Shown in pieces: positions 1 through 6,810 of a DNA stretch of 8,217 nt (positions are counted from its first letter, which is position 1; every line of letters begins with the position of its first letter). The notes below the pieces were generated by a model. That model was not told the DNA's origin. It was given only the letters and a program-made list of their open reading frames with translations, and ran no database searches. A program made the translations under genes and the position numbers. Origin of the DNA: Bathyarchaeum sp965602795 (GTDB lineage: Archaea > Thermoproteota > Bathyarchaeia > Bathyarchaeales > Bathyarchaeaceae); NCBI GenBank assembly GCA_965602795.1, contig CBFCZR010000075.1:1-8217 (forward strand). The letters run 5' to 3'.

Positions 1-2223
1 CACAGGGATTTTGCTGCCATCCTTGGGGGTAACAGTATACTCTTGATTTTGGACGTACCCCTTTTCCAGCACCTCTTCCATATCTGCTAACACTTTTTCT
101 CGTTCTTCGGGAATGATTAGATCAAAAGATGCTGTTCCAATCAATTCTTTTTTGTTGTCAGTGTCGTACATTTTCAGGGTAGCGTCATTTACATCTACGA
201 CCGCTCCATCAAGATCAGTGATTACTATGCTATCGTTAGACATTTTTACAGCGCTAGATAGGCGAATCAATTCTTTTTCTGCTTTCTTGCGTTCAGTAAT
301 GTCTCGTGCGATGCTCAAAATCGCAGATTTTCCCTGATAAGTCACATGACTGGCGCTGACCTCGACCGGAAATGTCTTTCCGTCTTTGGTGGTGTGCGTT
401 GTCTCAAAAACCAGCAATCCATGGGTTTCCATTTTTTTAGCAAGACCTTTCATAGCTTCCGCGGTTAGACTAGCATCAAGTTTTTGAACTTTCATAGAAA
501 GCAACTCTTCCCTAGAATAACCCAGAACCTTAGCTGCAGTCTGGTTAGCATCAATGATGTTTGTGTCAAAATCAAGAACCAAAGCTGTGTCGTTCATTGC
601 ATTAATCATTTCTCTATACTTCTTTTCGCTCTCCCTGAGCGCCTCTTCCGCCTTCTTCTGTTCAGTAACGTCTCTGACAAATACCATCAAATATTGTTGG
701 TTTCCGATATTCAGGAACTTAGAACGGACGTCACAATAGATCCGTGTTTTATCTTTTCTCACAACGGGTATGTATCTAGTAAGGTCTCTCTTTCCTCCCA
801 CATGGTTCTGGAACTGCTGTATCATCGAAGATATCTCATTTTTGGGAACAAAGTCAATAATAGTTGCGTTGAGCAACTCGTCAAGAGGATAACCCGTTAT
901 TTCGGTCATTTTGGGGTTAACGAAAATAACTTTCATTGTTTTAGGATCTAAAGCAGCGATACCGTCAGTTGCGCCTTCAAAGATAGTTCTATATTTTTCC
1001 TCACTGTCCTTTAGCATATTTTCCATTTTTTTGCGTTCGGTAATGTCCCTCGCTATGCCTATTACCTCGATTTTTCCATCCCTTTCAACTGGAATAGCGG
1101 AAGTTTCAACAGAAACCAAACTCCCATCCTTTCGTATCAACTCAAACTCCGTTTGAGCACTTCTTTCTCCAACTTGGACTGTTGACAAGGCTTCTAGGAC
1201 AACCGGCACATATTTTTCGGGAACAAGGTTGGCCTCTAGCATATTCTTTCCAATCAATTCGTCCCTATCGTAGCCCGTTATTTCTTCTGCCCGTTTGTTT
1301 CCATTAAGAAAAGTGCCAATAAGATCCTGCACCCAAATCGCTTCAGGAGCGTTCTCTAGAAAACGGTTAAACCGCTCTTCCGATTCTTGAAGTTTCTCCT
1401 CAACCTTCTTCTGTTCCGTGATGTTACGAAATATAGCAAGGACGGCTGGTTCACCTTTGTGATTTATTCGTGCAGTATTCAACTCGTAAAGTAGCTTTGT
1501 TCCATCCTTTGTGATTACCTCAATAGGATGGGGTTCAATGTAGAGACCAGTTTTCAGCTTTTCAAGATTCTTCGCCATAAGGGCTTTGCTCTCAACCGTG
1601 GCAGCATCTGTTTCCAGAAAATGCTTTCCAACAAGCTCTTCCTTTGGGAATCCCAGAATTTCTTCCGCCGATTGCGAAAGTTCCAAAATATTTCCGTTCA
1701 TGTTTACGATTACAACGGGATCCACCATAACTTCGAATATGCTTTGAAACTGTTTTTTTGACCACTTCAACTCTTCTTCGGTGCGCAGTAAGTCTGTGAG
1801 GTCTCTGCCTGTTGCGTGTGCCCCTATATAATTTCCTTCATCGTCGAAGACTGCGATTCCGTTCATTGCTAAGGTTCTAAATCCCGGTGGATTCTTCACT
1901 CTGATGATGAAGTCTTTAGCCATATCCTTGCCTCCCATTAGCTCTTGAAGGATACCCATTGCTTTGCCTACATCGTCAGGGTGCAAATATTCGGCAAAAT
2001 TGGCTCCAATAAGTTCTTCACTTGACTCGCCCAAAAATTCAACGGCTGCGTCATTCACAAAAACAAAATTGCCGTCTTTATCGATGCTCACAATGATGTC
2101 GTGCATAAGGGTGCGGATAATAAGAGGGTAATTATCTTTCATTTTTTGTACATAATCTTCTCTTATTGTCTCCTCTTCTTTTTCCGCCAAGCGCTTCTTG
2201 TGTTTGCTCACCTGTCTACCCAT
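1..2223 (-). CDS. Multi-PAS-domain sensor protein (C-terminus outside window)
   Basis: An uninterrupted minus-strand frame of 741 codons runs to the window edge, so the protein is 3'-truncated here. It has at least six tandem PAS domains, at about residues 34-147, 157-272, 283-398, 409-523, 534-648 and 653-741+. Each of the first five ends in the PAC-type signature, as in ARDITERKK (391-399 and 639-647), VRDVTEQKK (516-524) and FRNITEQKK (265-273). Short helical linkers such as LQESEERF join the domains. There is no signal peptide or membrane segment, so the visible part is cytoplasmic. PAS domains bind small ligands or sense redox or light and usually pass the signal to a histidine kinase; no output domain is visible, so kinase activity is inferred only. 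ATG 2223 is chosen because an in-frame TAA lies 18 codons upstream and GGGAGG sits 9 nt before it. The start overlaps the end of a short upstream ORF by 8 nt, which suggests translational coupling. Confidence 0.9.
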   Translation of the reverse strand, partial: MGRQVSKHKKRLAEKEEETIREDYVQKMKDNYPLIIRTLMHDIIVSIDKDGNFVFVNDAAVEFLGESSEELIGANFAEYLHPDDVGKAMGILQELMGGKDMAKDFIIRVKNPPGFRTLAMNGIAVFDDEGNYIGAHATGRDLTDLLRTEEELKWSKKQFQSIFEVMVDPVVIVNMNGNILELSQSAEEILGFPKEELVGKHFLETDAATVESKALMAKNLEKLKTGLYIEPHPIEVITKDGTKLLYELNTARINHKGEPAVLAIFRNITEQKKVEEKLQESEERFNRFLENAPEAIWVQDLIGTFLNGNKRAEEITGYDRDELIGKNMLEANLVPEKYVPVVLEALSTVQVGERSAQTEFELIRKDGSLVSVETSAIPVERDGKIEVIGIARDITERKKMENMLKDSEEKYRTIFEGATDGIAALDPKTMKVIFVNPKMTEITGYPLDELLNATIIDFVPKNEISSMIQQFQNHVGGKRDLTRYIPVVRKDKTRIYCDVRSKFLNIGNQQYLMVFVRDVTEQKKAEEALRESEKKYREMINAMNDTALVLDFDTNIIDANQTAAKVLGYSREELLSMKVQKLDASLTAEAMKGLAKKMETHGLLVFETTHTTKDGKTFPVEVSASHVTYQGKSAILSIARDITERKKAEKELIRLSSAVKMSNDSIVITDLDGAVVDVNDATLKMYDTDNKKELIGTASFDLIIPEEREKVLADMEEVLEKGYVQNQEYTVTPKDGSKIPV

Positions 2224-2380
2224 CTCTCTGAGCCTCCCAACGGTTTTCCAGCGGCTTTTCTGGTGTATTTGATGTTACTTTTCTCCAGTTCCCGAAATCT
2301 CGTAATTCTTCCAAGCGTTCACACATTTCCTTTTTTGACTCTCCGAGAAAAGCCATAATACTTCTTAATCCGATTTCCAT
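2216..2380 (-). CDS. Small unidentified protein, translationally coupled to PAS sensor
   Basis: A 54-residue ORF begins MEIGLRSIMAFLGESKK and ends ENRWEAQRDG. I do not recognise it. It is charged and probably largely helical, with no cysteine pairs and no membrane segment. Its TAG (2216-2218) lies just inside the PAS gene, whose ATG is at 2223, giving an 8-nt overlap; the SD of the PAS gene is inside this ORF. The frame could extend upstream to GTG 2401, but that codon abuts the AT-rich TATA-like box at 2402-2414. A transcript starting about 26 nt from the box would begin near 2381, making ATG 2380 a leaderless start. It could be a small partner of the sensor, a leader ORF that couples translation, or an N-terminal piece joined to the sensor by frameshifting. 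Small size and lack of recognisable homology limit confidence. Confidence 0.45.
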   Translation of the reverse strand: MEIGLRSIMAFLGESKKEMCERLEELRDFGNWRKVTSNTPEKPLENRWEAQRDG

Positions 2381-2398
2381 ATACCGTCCATATACCGT
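2377..2398. repeat. Perfect 11-bp tandem repeat at sensor promoter
   Basis: CCATATACCGT occurs twice with no spacer (2377-2387 and 2388-2398). The pair lies immediately downstream of the TATA-like box of the minus-strand operon and over the predicted transcription start, where a bound repressor would block initiation. The 7-mer ATACCGT recurs at 2521-2527 on the ftr side of the same intergenic region. An operator role is inference. Confidence 0.5.
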
Positions 2399-2401
2399 CA
2401 C

Positions 2402-2414
2402 TTTATTTATTTTT
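2402..2414 (-). promoter_or_regulatory. Putative TATA box of small ORF/PAS operon
   Basis: Read on the minus strand, this is AAAAATAAATAAA with CCGA directly upstream, resembling an archaeal BRE plus TATA element. The usual spacing of about 26 nt puts the start of transcription near 2381, next to ATG 2380. It is AT-rich and loosely matched, so support is moderate. Confidence 0.4.
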
Positions 2415-2530
2415 CGGTGAAAACATCATCCCCCCTTCCTTTTCTTCAAGAACAAACACCACTTCTCCCACACATTCCCAGAAACACCTTCATCACAGCA
2501 ACAAAAAGCAACAACACAAAATACCGTAAC

Positions 2531-2541
2531 ATCTAAAAGTG
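2531..2541 (+). promoter_or_regulatory. Weak candidate TATA element for ftr
   Basis: ATCTAAAAGTG is the most TATA-like plus-strand stretch at a suitable distance upstream of ftr. It would place transcription start near 2562 and leave a leader of about 37 nt containing the GGAG at 2586-2589. The match is poor. The rest of 2415-2598 is A/C-rich and non-coding, with only an imperfect GAAG/CTTC hairpin at 2547-2561. Confidence 0.25.
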
Positions 2542-2598
2542 TAAATGAAGATGAAAACTTCTTGAATCAGTTTACGATGTGTCTCGGAGCAAAAAATT

Positions 2599-3558
2599 AT
2601 GGCAAAACTTAAAGTTTTGAAAAAAGAAGAAAACGATCTTATTGTAAAGGTGCCTGGACGAAAGGAACCAGTTAGAATCGAGGATACATTCGCCGAAATG
2701 TTTCCCATGTGGGCAGGCAGAGTGTTGATAACAGCCGCTAACGAGAAATGGGCTTTAATCGCAGCAAGAACCGCAGCTGGCTTTGCATCATCAATTATTA
2801 TGTCACCAGCCGAAGCAGCAGTAGAAACTCTCGTATCCCCCAAAGAAACTCCAGACGGACGCCCAGGAGCCATAATCCAAATCTACCACAGCTCAAGAGG
2901 TGCACTCAAGCACCAGATGAGCCTAAGAATCGGACAATGCATCATGACATGCCCAACAACAGCAGTCTTCGACGGCTTACCCAAAGCCAAACGCAAAGTG
3001 AAGATAGGAAGAAGTCTGCGCCTATTCGGAGACGGGTTCCAAAAGAAAGCCAAGGTTGGAGAAAGAAAAATGTGGAGCATCCCAGTTATGGAAGGCAAAT
3101 TCTTGGTTGAAAACGCCTTCGGCATAATGAAGGCTGTTGCCAGCGGAAACATGCTAATCTTAGCAAAAGACGAAAAGACTGCACTTAAAGCGGCAGAAGA
3201 TGCCAAAGAAGCGATCAGCCAGAATGTTAGAGGGGCAATTATGCCATTTCCAGGTGGTCTCTGCAGGGCAGGATCAAAGGTAGGATCGCTAAATTATAAG
3301 CTTCCAGCATCCACCAATCATCAATACTGTCCCACACTCAGGAAGCTGGTGCCAGACTCTAAACTTCCAGATAATGTTGGATGCGTCTACGAGATAGTGA
3401 TTAATGGCTTGAACCAGAAAACTGTGAAAAAGGCCATGTGTGTAGGAATGATGGCTGCAGTGAAGGCTCCAGGCGTTGTGAAGATTACGGCTGGAAATTA
3501 CGGCGGCAAACTTGGTCCTTACAAAGCCGTCCTGAAAGAAGTGCTAGGTCTGGAGTAG
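2599..3558 (+). CDS. ftr: Formylmethanofuran--tetrahydromethanopterin N-formyltransferase
   Basis: This 319-residue protein matches Ftr along its full length. Ftr is a cytosolic enzyme that moves the formyl group between formylmethanofuran and tetrahydromethanopterin in methanogenesis and the archaeal methyl branch of the Wood-Ljungdahl pathway. Recognisable family blocks are IEDTFAEMF (27-35), RVLITAANEKWA (41-52), SPAEA (69-73), KETPDGRPGA (82-91), RIGQCIMT (110-117), FGDGFQ (143-148), PFPGG (216-220), LPASTNHQYCPT (235-246), CVYEIVINGLN (262-272) and KITAGNYGGKLG (295-306). The family is usually near 297 residues. The excess is mostly an N-terminal extension of about 20 lysine-rich residues before the conserved IEDTFAE. 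ATG 2599 is preferred because GGAG (2586-2589) lies 9 nt upstream; an internal GTG at codon 18 would give a more standard length but has no SD. The gene stands alone: no other gene of the pathway is in the window, and a divergent sensor operon lies upstream. Confidence 0.96.
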   Translation: MAKLKVLKKEENDLIVKVPGRKEPVRIEDTFAEMFPMWAGRVLITAANEKWALIAARTAAGFASSIIMSPAEAAVETLVSPKETPDGRPGAIIQIYHSSRGALKHQMSLRIGQCIMTCPTTAVFDGLPKAKRKVKIGRSLRLFGDGFQKKAKVGERKMWSIPVMEGKFLVENAFGIMKAVASGNMLILAKDEKTALKAAEDAKEAISQNVRGAIMPFPGGLCRAGSKVGSLNYKLPASTNHQYCPTLRKLVPDSKLPDNVGCVYEIVINGLNQKTVKKAMCVGMMAAVKAPGVVKITAGNYGGKLGPYKAVLKEVLGLE

Positions 3559-3578
3559 CCCGCCTTTTTTTGCGGCTA
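3556..3578. terminator. Shared hairpin between convergent stop codons
   Basis: TAGCC(C)GC at 3556-3563 pairs with GCGGCTA at 3572-3578, with one unpaired C and a loop of C followed by seven T. The outer triplets are the ftr stop codon TAG and the complement of the opposite gene's TAG. The T-run lies in the loop rather than after the stem. For archaeal RNA polymerase a T-tract alone can terminate, so it may act on ftr; on the minus strand the tract reads as A. Confidence 0.5.
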
Positions 3579-4622
3579 ATCCACCAATTTTATGTATTCT
3601 TTGCCTCCGCCTTCAGCAGAACCTACCAGAACACGGTAATGTTCTCTGTTACTTCCCTCTTCTGTGACACGTTCAAGTTTGCCCTTGGCTTGGATGGTTT
3701 CGCCGTTTTCAGCTAGACTGTCATATAGACTCTCGTAAGCAACTAGCTCAGTGACCTTGCCAAGCTGAGGACCTTCCAGAACCTCCACGTCTTCAAGTTT
3801 ATAGACTGAGGGAAGAAAAAGGCAGTCAGTGTTATCGCGAACAACAGCTCGGATGGTTACTTGACCACATGGGTGATATGTTACTTCGCCGTATTCTACG
3901 GTAACATCGCTTTGAAGCTTAACCGGATGGATAGAAACCCAAGTGTCCTCAAAAACTCCTAGATTCCACTTCCGTTCATAAATCTTCAACGCATCTGCAG
4001 GTGAAAGCGGATACTGCGCAGCTTTCCGGATGCCCCACTCTTTGAGAGCCTTATCTTCCAGACGTTTCATAGGCATCTCAGAATCGCGATTTTCGCTCAA
4101 GGCCTTGTGCAGAAGCCAGCTATTCTCTATTCCACATACTGTTACGTCAAGGTCCGAAAATTTGGGCTGATGAATGTCGAGAAGAAGTGAACCGGTTACT
4201 CCAAAAAACTCCGCGGGAACACCGCTTGTTTCCTCCAAAAACCTTACGAATCTAACCAGTTTCTGCTGTAAAGGGTCCAGTTGCTGGGCTTGCCTAAGTT
4301 GAGCCAATTTCTCTTCTGGCTTGAAATGGTCCTTTATGTTCCGGTGGGGAACCGCGGTTATGGTGATGTTGTCCACGGGAGAATGGAACAGGTAATGGGG
4401 ATAGTTAGTTTCTAGATAGTTGAAGGTTTCCAGCAGATTCGGAATCGTGTATTTCTGCAATATTCTGCTGAACCTTTTTTGGTCATGCCCCCAGATGCCG
4501 GAGTCTGAGGGAACATACTTGATGTAGGAGATGACCCGTTCGGGCGGATGCAAAGGACCAACTACACAAAAAAAGAAACCTTCACTGGTTTGAAGGAAAT
4601 CACGGTCCCTGAAACCTCGCAT
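3576..4622 (-). CDS. Predicted nucleotidyltransferase with OB-like C-terminus (paralog 1)
   Basis: A 348-residue soluble protein. Its centre carries the minimal DNA-polymerase-beta-type nucleotidyltransferase signature: G144-S145, eleven residues, then D157-L-D159-V, matching hG[GS]x(9-13)Dh[DE]h. Such enzymes transfer a nucleotide from an NTP using two metal ions held by these acidic residues; a third acidic residue cannot be assigned with confidence. An N-terminal domain (1-100) has the family blocks TSEGFFF and NYPHYLF. The C-terminal segment (about 305-348), with GETIQAKGKLERV and KEYIKLVD, looks like a short OB-fold beta barrel. The layout agrees with an archaeal predicted-nucleotidyltransferase family that I recall as COG1665, unverified. 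Substrate unknown. It is homologous to the genes at 6811 and 7952. ATG 4622 aligns with the start of the third paralog (both lead into RDRD) and lies about 30 nt from a TATA-like box, so it is probably leaderless or nearly so. Confidence 0.75.
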   Translation of the reverse strand: MRGFRDRDFLQTSEGFFFCVVGPLHPPERVISYIKYVPSDSGIWGHDQKRFSRILQKYTIPNLLETFNYLETNYPHYLFHSPVDNITITAVPHRNIKDHFKPEEKLAQLRQAQQLDPLQQKLVRFVRFLEETSGVPAEFFGVTGSLLLDIHQPKFSDLDVTVCGIENSWLLHKALSENRDSEMPMKRLEDKALKEWGIRKAAQYPLSPADALKIYERKWNLGVFEDTWVSIHPVKLQSDVTVEYGEVTYHPCGQVTIRAVVRDNTDCLFLPSVYKLEDVEVLEGPQLGKVTELVAYESLYDSLAENGETIQAKGKLERVTEEGSNREHYRVLVGSAEGGGKEYIKLVD

Positions 4623-4647
4623 AAGCTCAAAAGTCCCGAAAAGACAC

Positions 4648-4655
4648 TATTATAC
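4648..4655 (-). promoter_or_regulatory. TATA-like box of nucleotidyltransferase paralog 1
   Basis: On the minus strand GGTTAAGTATAATAGTG contains AGTATAAT, centred about 30 nt before ATG 4622. It lies in the 54-nt gap after the protease gene on the same strand. The downstream gene can therefore have its own promoter even if read-through from the protease gene also occurs. Confidence 0.45.
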
Positions 4656-4676
4656 TTAACCGACAGATTCGCTTCT

Positions 4677-5381
4677 TTACACATAAGCAAAATATGTTAT
4701 TGCTATGGCTATCGCGTCGTAAAGTCCATGCATCCAAGCTGAAGCGGTGGTGTTTCCGTCTGTTTTCTGCCAGATATAACCTAGAAACAGGCTGACAACG
4801 GTTACCGGAAGTATGGACCGCAGAGAATTGAGTCCATGTAAGAGTCCAAATAATAGAGAGGCAATCACTAGACCTGCTGTCTTTCCAAACGAGTTTTCGA
4901 ATCCCCGTTGAACAAAGCCTCTGAAAGCTAATTCTTCGGCTGGTCCAACTATTGCTATTGAGATGCCAATCAGGGCAATCAATTGTAACGAGTCTCTGGG
5001 CAGCAAAGCCTCCGTAAGAAGTTCCGCTTGTGGGTCTGGACCAAGAACAGTCTCTTGAACTAGGGAAATGCCTCCGGCTAAAAGGAGAAGGAGCACTGCA
5101 GCAACGGATACAATCGCTATTATTTTGAGGCTTGGCTTTTTCAAACCGAGATTTCTTAAACTTGCGCCGTCATATTTTGCAAACAGAAGTGTGATTGCGA
5201 GGATTATGCCTTCGGTGATTGGGAGAGATAGGAGAGCAAGTGGAAAACTTAATTCCTGAAAGTCGAGGCCTAATCCAAGTACTATAAATGCTACTATTGT
5301 GCTTCCTACAAGAAGTCCAGCAGCCAATGTGAGGTAACAAAGGAATGCTATTTTTGCTTTCCAGTCGGATTGATTCTCCAT
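4677..5381 (-). CDS. CPBP-family intramembrane metalloprotease
   Basis: A 234-residue very hydrophobic protein with about six to eight predicted membrane helices (for example 11-36, 45-70, 87-108, 133-148, 170-183, 190-205, 214-232). It carries the three CPBP/Rce1-type motifs: EELAFRG (E149, E150, R154), FGLLHG (F178, H182) and HGLYD (H218, D222). These supply the glutamate and histidine residues that bind the catalytic metal inside the membrane; Asn is more usual where D222 stands. Relatives cleave prenylated proteins or peptides such as bacteriocin precursors, or act as immunity proteins; the archaeal substrates are mostly unknown. The frame stays open to an ATG at 5474, but ATG 5381 is preferred: GGAAGG precedes it by 8 nt, the upstream residues are polar and poorly conserved in character, and a TATA-like box overlaps the upper ATG. 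It lies 54 nt upstream of nucleotidyltransferase paralog 1 on the same strand. Confidence 0.85.
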   Translation of the reverse strand: MENQSDWKAKIAFLCYLTLAAGLLVGSTIVAFIVLGLGLDFQELSFPLALLSLPITEGIILAITLLFAKYDGASLRNLGLKKPSLKIIAIVSVAAVLLLLLAGGISLVQETVLGPDPQAELLTEALLPRDSLQLIALIGISIAIVGPAEELAFRGFVQRGFENSFGKTAGLVIASLLFGLLHGLNSLRSILPVTVVSLFLGYIWQKTDGNTTASAWMHGLYDAIAIAITYFAYV

Positions 5382-5472
5382 GATGGTTTCCTTCCAGATT
5401 GAACTTGAATAACGGTTGTGGTTGCCTATTAACACTTGCTTCTTGTCTATTCTAGTAATAACCTTGATGGGC

Positions 5473-5482
5473 ATAATAAAAG
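5473..5482 (-). promoter_or_regulatory. Possible TATA element of CPBP protease gene
   Basis: CTTTTATTAT on the minus strand is TATA-like and would start transcription near 5451, giving a leader of about 70 nt before ATG 5381. It lacks a purine-rich BRE, so support is weak. Confidence 0.3.
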
Positions 5483-5575
5483 AAGGCGCGTCTTTAGTTT
5501 CACAGTCAACACGGAAGCGTTTTTATGAATGTTTGTTCATTTTCTTGGTGTCAAAATAGGTTTTTCTTCAATCGT

Positions 5576-5598
5576 GGGAAAAGGTTTATATATAAAAA
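5576..5598 (+). promoter_or_regulatory. Strong BRE/TATA promoter of asparagine-synthetase-like gene
   Basis: GGGAAAAGG (5576-5584) followed directly by TTTATATATAAAAA (5585-5598) is a near-ideal archaeal BRE plus TATA box. The usual distance places transcription start near 5616 and a leader of about 20 nt before ATG 5636. It is the clearest promoter in the window and suggests high expression of this gene. Confidence 0.85.
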
Positions 5599-5621
5599 TG
5601 TAATATTTTGAGGCTATCTTG

Positions 5622-5629
5622 AAAAGGTG
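5622..5629 (+). promoter_or_regulatory. Ribosome binding site that decides the start
   Basis: AAAAGGTG ends 6 nt before ATG 5636. The upstream in-frame GTG (5627) is part of this SD, and the ATG at 5631 is out of frame, so 5636 is the likely start. Confidence 0.6.
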
Positions 5630-5635
5630 TATGGC

Positions 5636-6679
5636 ATGGGAGCTGCAGAAAGAGAAGATATTTTGGCAAACGTAGACGAAGTTGCCGCTGAACTGCGGGC
5701 ACTACTTGAAAAAGCTGTAGAGAAAAACCTGACAAAAGATATGCTCTTTTCGGGAGGCATAGACACAAGCATCCTAGCAACCATCCTAGCTAAACATGTT
5801 CGCATCAGAGGCTTCACTTGTGCATTCAAACAAGCTAACGCGTTGGACCTGAAATACGCTAAGCTGATGGCTAAGCAACTGAACATTGAACATTACATTA
5901 ACCCATTCGACGAAGACCAAGTGTTTGAAGCGATTCCAGATGTTGTCAGAGTTTTGGAGTGCTTTGATCCCATGGAGGTCCGCAACAGCATAACAATCAC
6001 GATTGGGCTGAAGTTTGCTAAATCTTATGGCTCAACCAAGCTGATTACTGGAGACGGGGCAGATGAACTCTTCGCAGGTTATCACATGTATTACCGGTAC
6101 GTGGGAGACAAAGAGAAGTTAAGCGAGAAGTTGAAGAAAATGTGGGACATAATGGCGTTTTCCGCTGGTGCTCTGGGCAAACATTTTGGCATTGAAGTGA
6201 AACAGCCCTTCCTAGACCCTGAAGTTCAGAAGTTCGCCATGAGCATGGACCCAAGATATAACGTGCAGGAGGAGCGGGGGGAAGTTTGGGGCAAATGGAT
6301 TCTCCGCAAAGCCTACGAGGATGTGCTTCCGCCGGAGGTCAGGTGGAGAGACAAGAATCCTATCGAGGTCGGTTCCGGCACCACAATTCTTCCCAAATTC
6401 ATGGCTAAGAAGATTTCTGATTCAGAATTTGCTGCTAAAAAGAAGAAAATTAAGGAAACAGACAACGTCACTATCCGAGATAAGGAGCAGTTGGTTTACT
6501 ATGAGGCCTACAGAGACGTTGTAGGTGTACCTCACGCCGAAGACCCGGATGCAAGAACGTGTCCACAATGCAACTCTAATGTTCCAGAAAACGCCACCGT
6601 ATGCAAAACGTGCGGAGCCTACCCCATCACAGCGAACGGAACTTCAGTAACCTCTGAAACAACTTACGTCGACAACTAA
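5636..6679 (+). CDS. Stand-alone asparagine-synthetase-type ATP pyrophosphatase with zinc ribbon
   Basis: A 347-residue soluble protein made of the synthetase half of AsnB-type enzymes. It has the PP-loop SGGIDTS (39-45), the signature TGDGADELFAGY (138-149), KQPFLDPEV near 190 and the lysine-rich LRKAY...RWRDKNP segment near 225-245. These bind ATP and form an acyl-adenylate (in AsnB, beta-aspartyl-AMP). The N-terminal glutaminase domain is absent, so ammonia or another nucleophile must be supplied directly or by a partner. The C-terminus carries a CX2CX10CX2C zinc ribbon (C309, C312, C323, C326) followed by a Thr/Ser-rich tail; such ribbons often bind nucleic acid or protein. True asparagine synthesis, amide formation on another metabolite, or RNA modification are all possible. 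The homology is certain and the substrate is not. GTG 5627 is an alternative start but is inside the SD. The gene has its own strong promoter and is followed by T-rich terminator sequence. Confidence 0.85.
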   Translation: MGAAEREDILANVDEVAAELRALLEKAVEKNLTKDMLFSGGIDTSILATILAKHVRIRGFTCAFKQANALDLKYAKLMAKQLNIEHYINPFDEDQVFEAIPDVVRVLECFDPMEVRNSITITIGLKFAKSYGSTKLITGDGADELFAGYHMYYRYVGDKEKLSEKLKKMWDIMAFSAGALGKHFGIEVKQPFLDPEVQKFAMSMDPRYNVQEERGEVWGKWILRKAYEDVLPPEVRWRDKNPIEVGSGTTILPKFMAKKISDSEFAAKKKKIKETDNVTIRDKEQLVYYEAYRDVVGVPHAEDPDARTCPQCNSNVPENATVCKTCGAYPITANGTSVTSETTYVDN

Positions 6680-6683
6680 ATCT

Positions 6684-6740
6684 GTGGCCACATCTTTTTT
6701 GTGAGCCACTACTTTGTGGTCTAATCTACCACCTCTTTTT
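6684..6740 (+). terminator. Double hairpin/T-tract terminator region
   Basis: Just after the TAA of the synthetase-like gene, GTGGC (6684-6688) can pair with GCCAC (6705-6709) around a T6 tract (6695-6700). GTGGT (6716-6720) then pairs with ACCAC (6728-6732), followed by CTCTTTTT (6733-6740). T-tracts are the main archaeal termination signal, and the second hairpin plus T5 also looks like an intrinsic terminator. Confidence 0.6.
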
Positions 6741-6757
6741 CAGTTAGCTTCATTTCA

Positions 6758-6770
6758 GGAAATGTTTAAA
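6758..6770 (+). promoter_or_regulatory. BRE/TATA promoter of nucleotidyltransferase paralog 2
   Basis: GGAAAT (6758-6763) followed by GTTTAAA (6764-6770) fits an archaeal BRE plus TATA box. Transcription would start near 6793, about 18 nt before ATG 6811. The terminator just upstream supports an independent transcription unit. Confidence 0.6.
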
Positions 6771-6810
6771 GGCGATAATAGACTGCAAAGTTGCTAACCT
6801 AAATTCGAGG

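Noticed and set aside
484..951. Plus-strand open frame of 155 codons
   Set aside because: It lies antisense inside the continuous PAS reading frame; its translation has no recognisable domain and it has no promoter or SD.
1..2223. Tandem PAS units as a recent DNA repeat
   Set aside because: The units resemble each other only at the domain level, with short shared linker motifs; no long nucleotide identity was seen, so this is ordinary old domain duplication.
2541..2575. Possible leader hairpin or riboswitch upstream of ftr
   Set aside because: Only short GAAG/CTTC and GTAAA/TTTAC pairings with large unpaired gaps; no known riboswitch core recognised.
2493..2873. Minus-strand frame of 126 codons overlapping the start of ftr
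   Set aside because: Most of it is the complement of the well-conserved ftr coding sequence, and the product is low-complexity and unrecognisable.
5382..5474. N-terminal extension of the CPBP protease to ATG 5474
   Set aside because: No SD, a TATA-like element overlaps that codon, and the polar extension is atypical; ATG 5381 has GGAAGG at 8 nt.
5525..5540. ATGAA-TGTTTG-TTCAT inverted repeat upstream of the synthetase-like gene
   Set aside because: Arms of only 5 bp in AT-rich sequence and no second copy; not distinguishable from chance.
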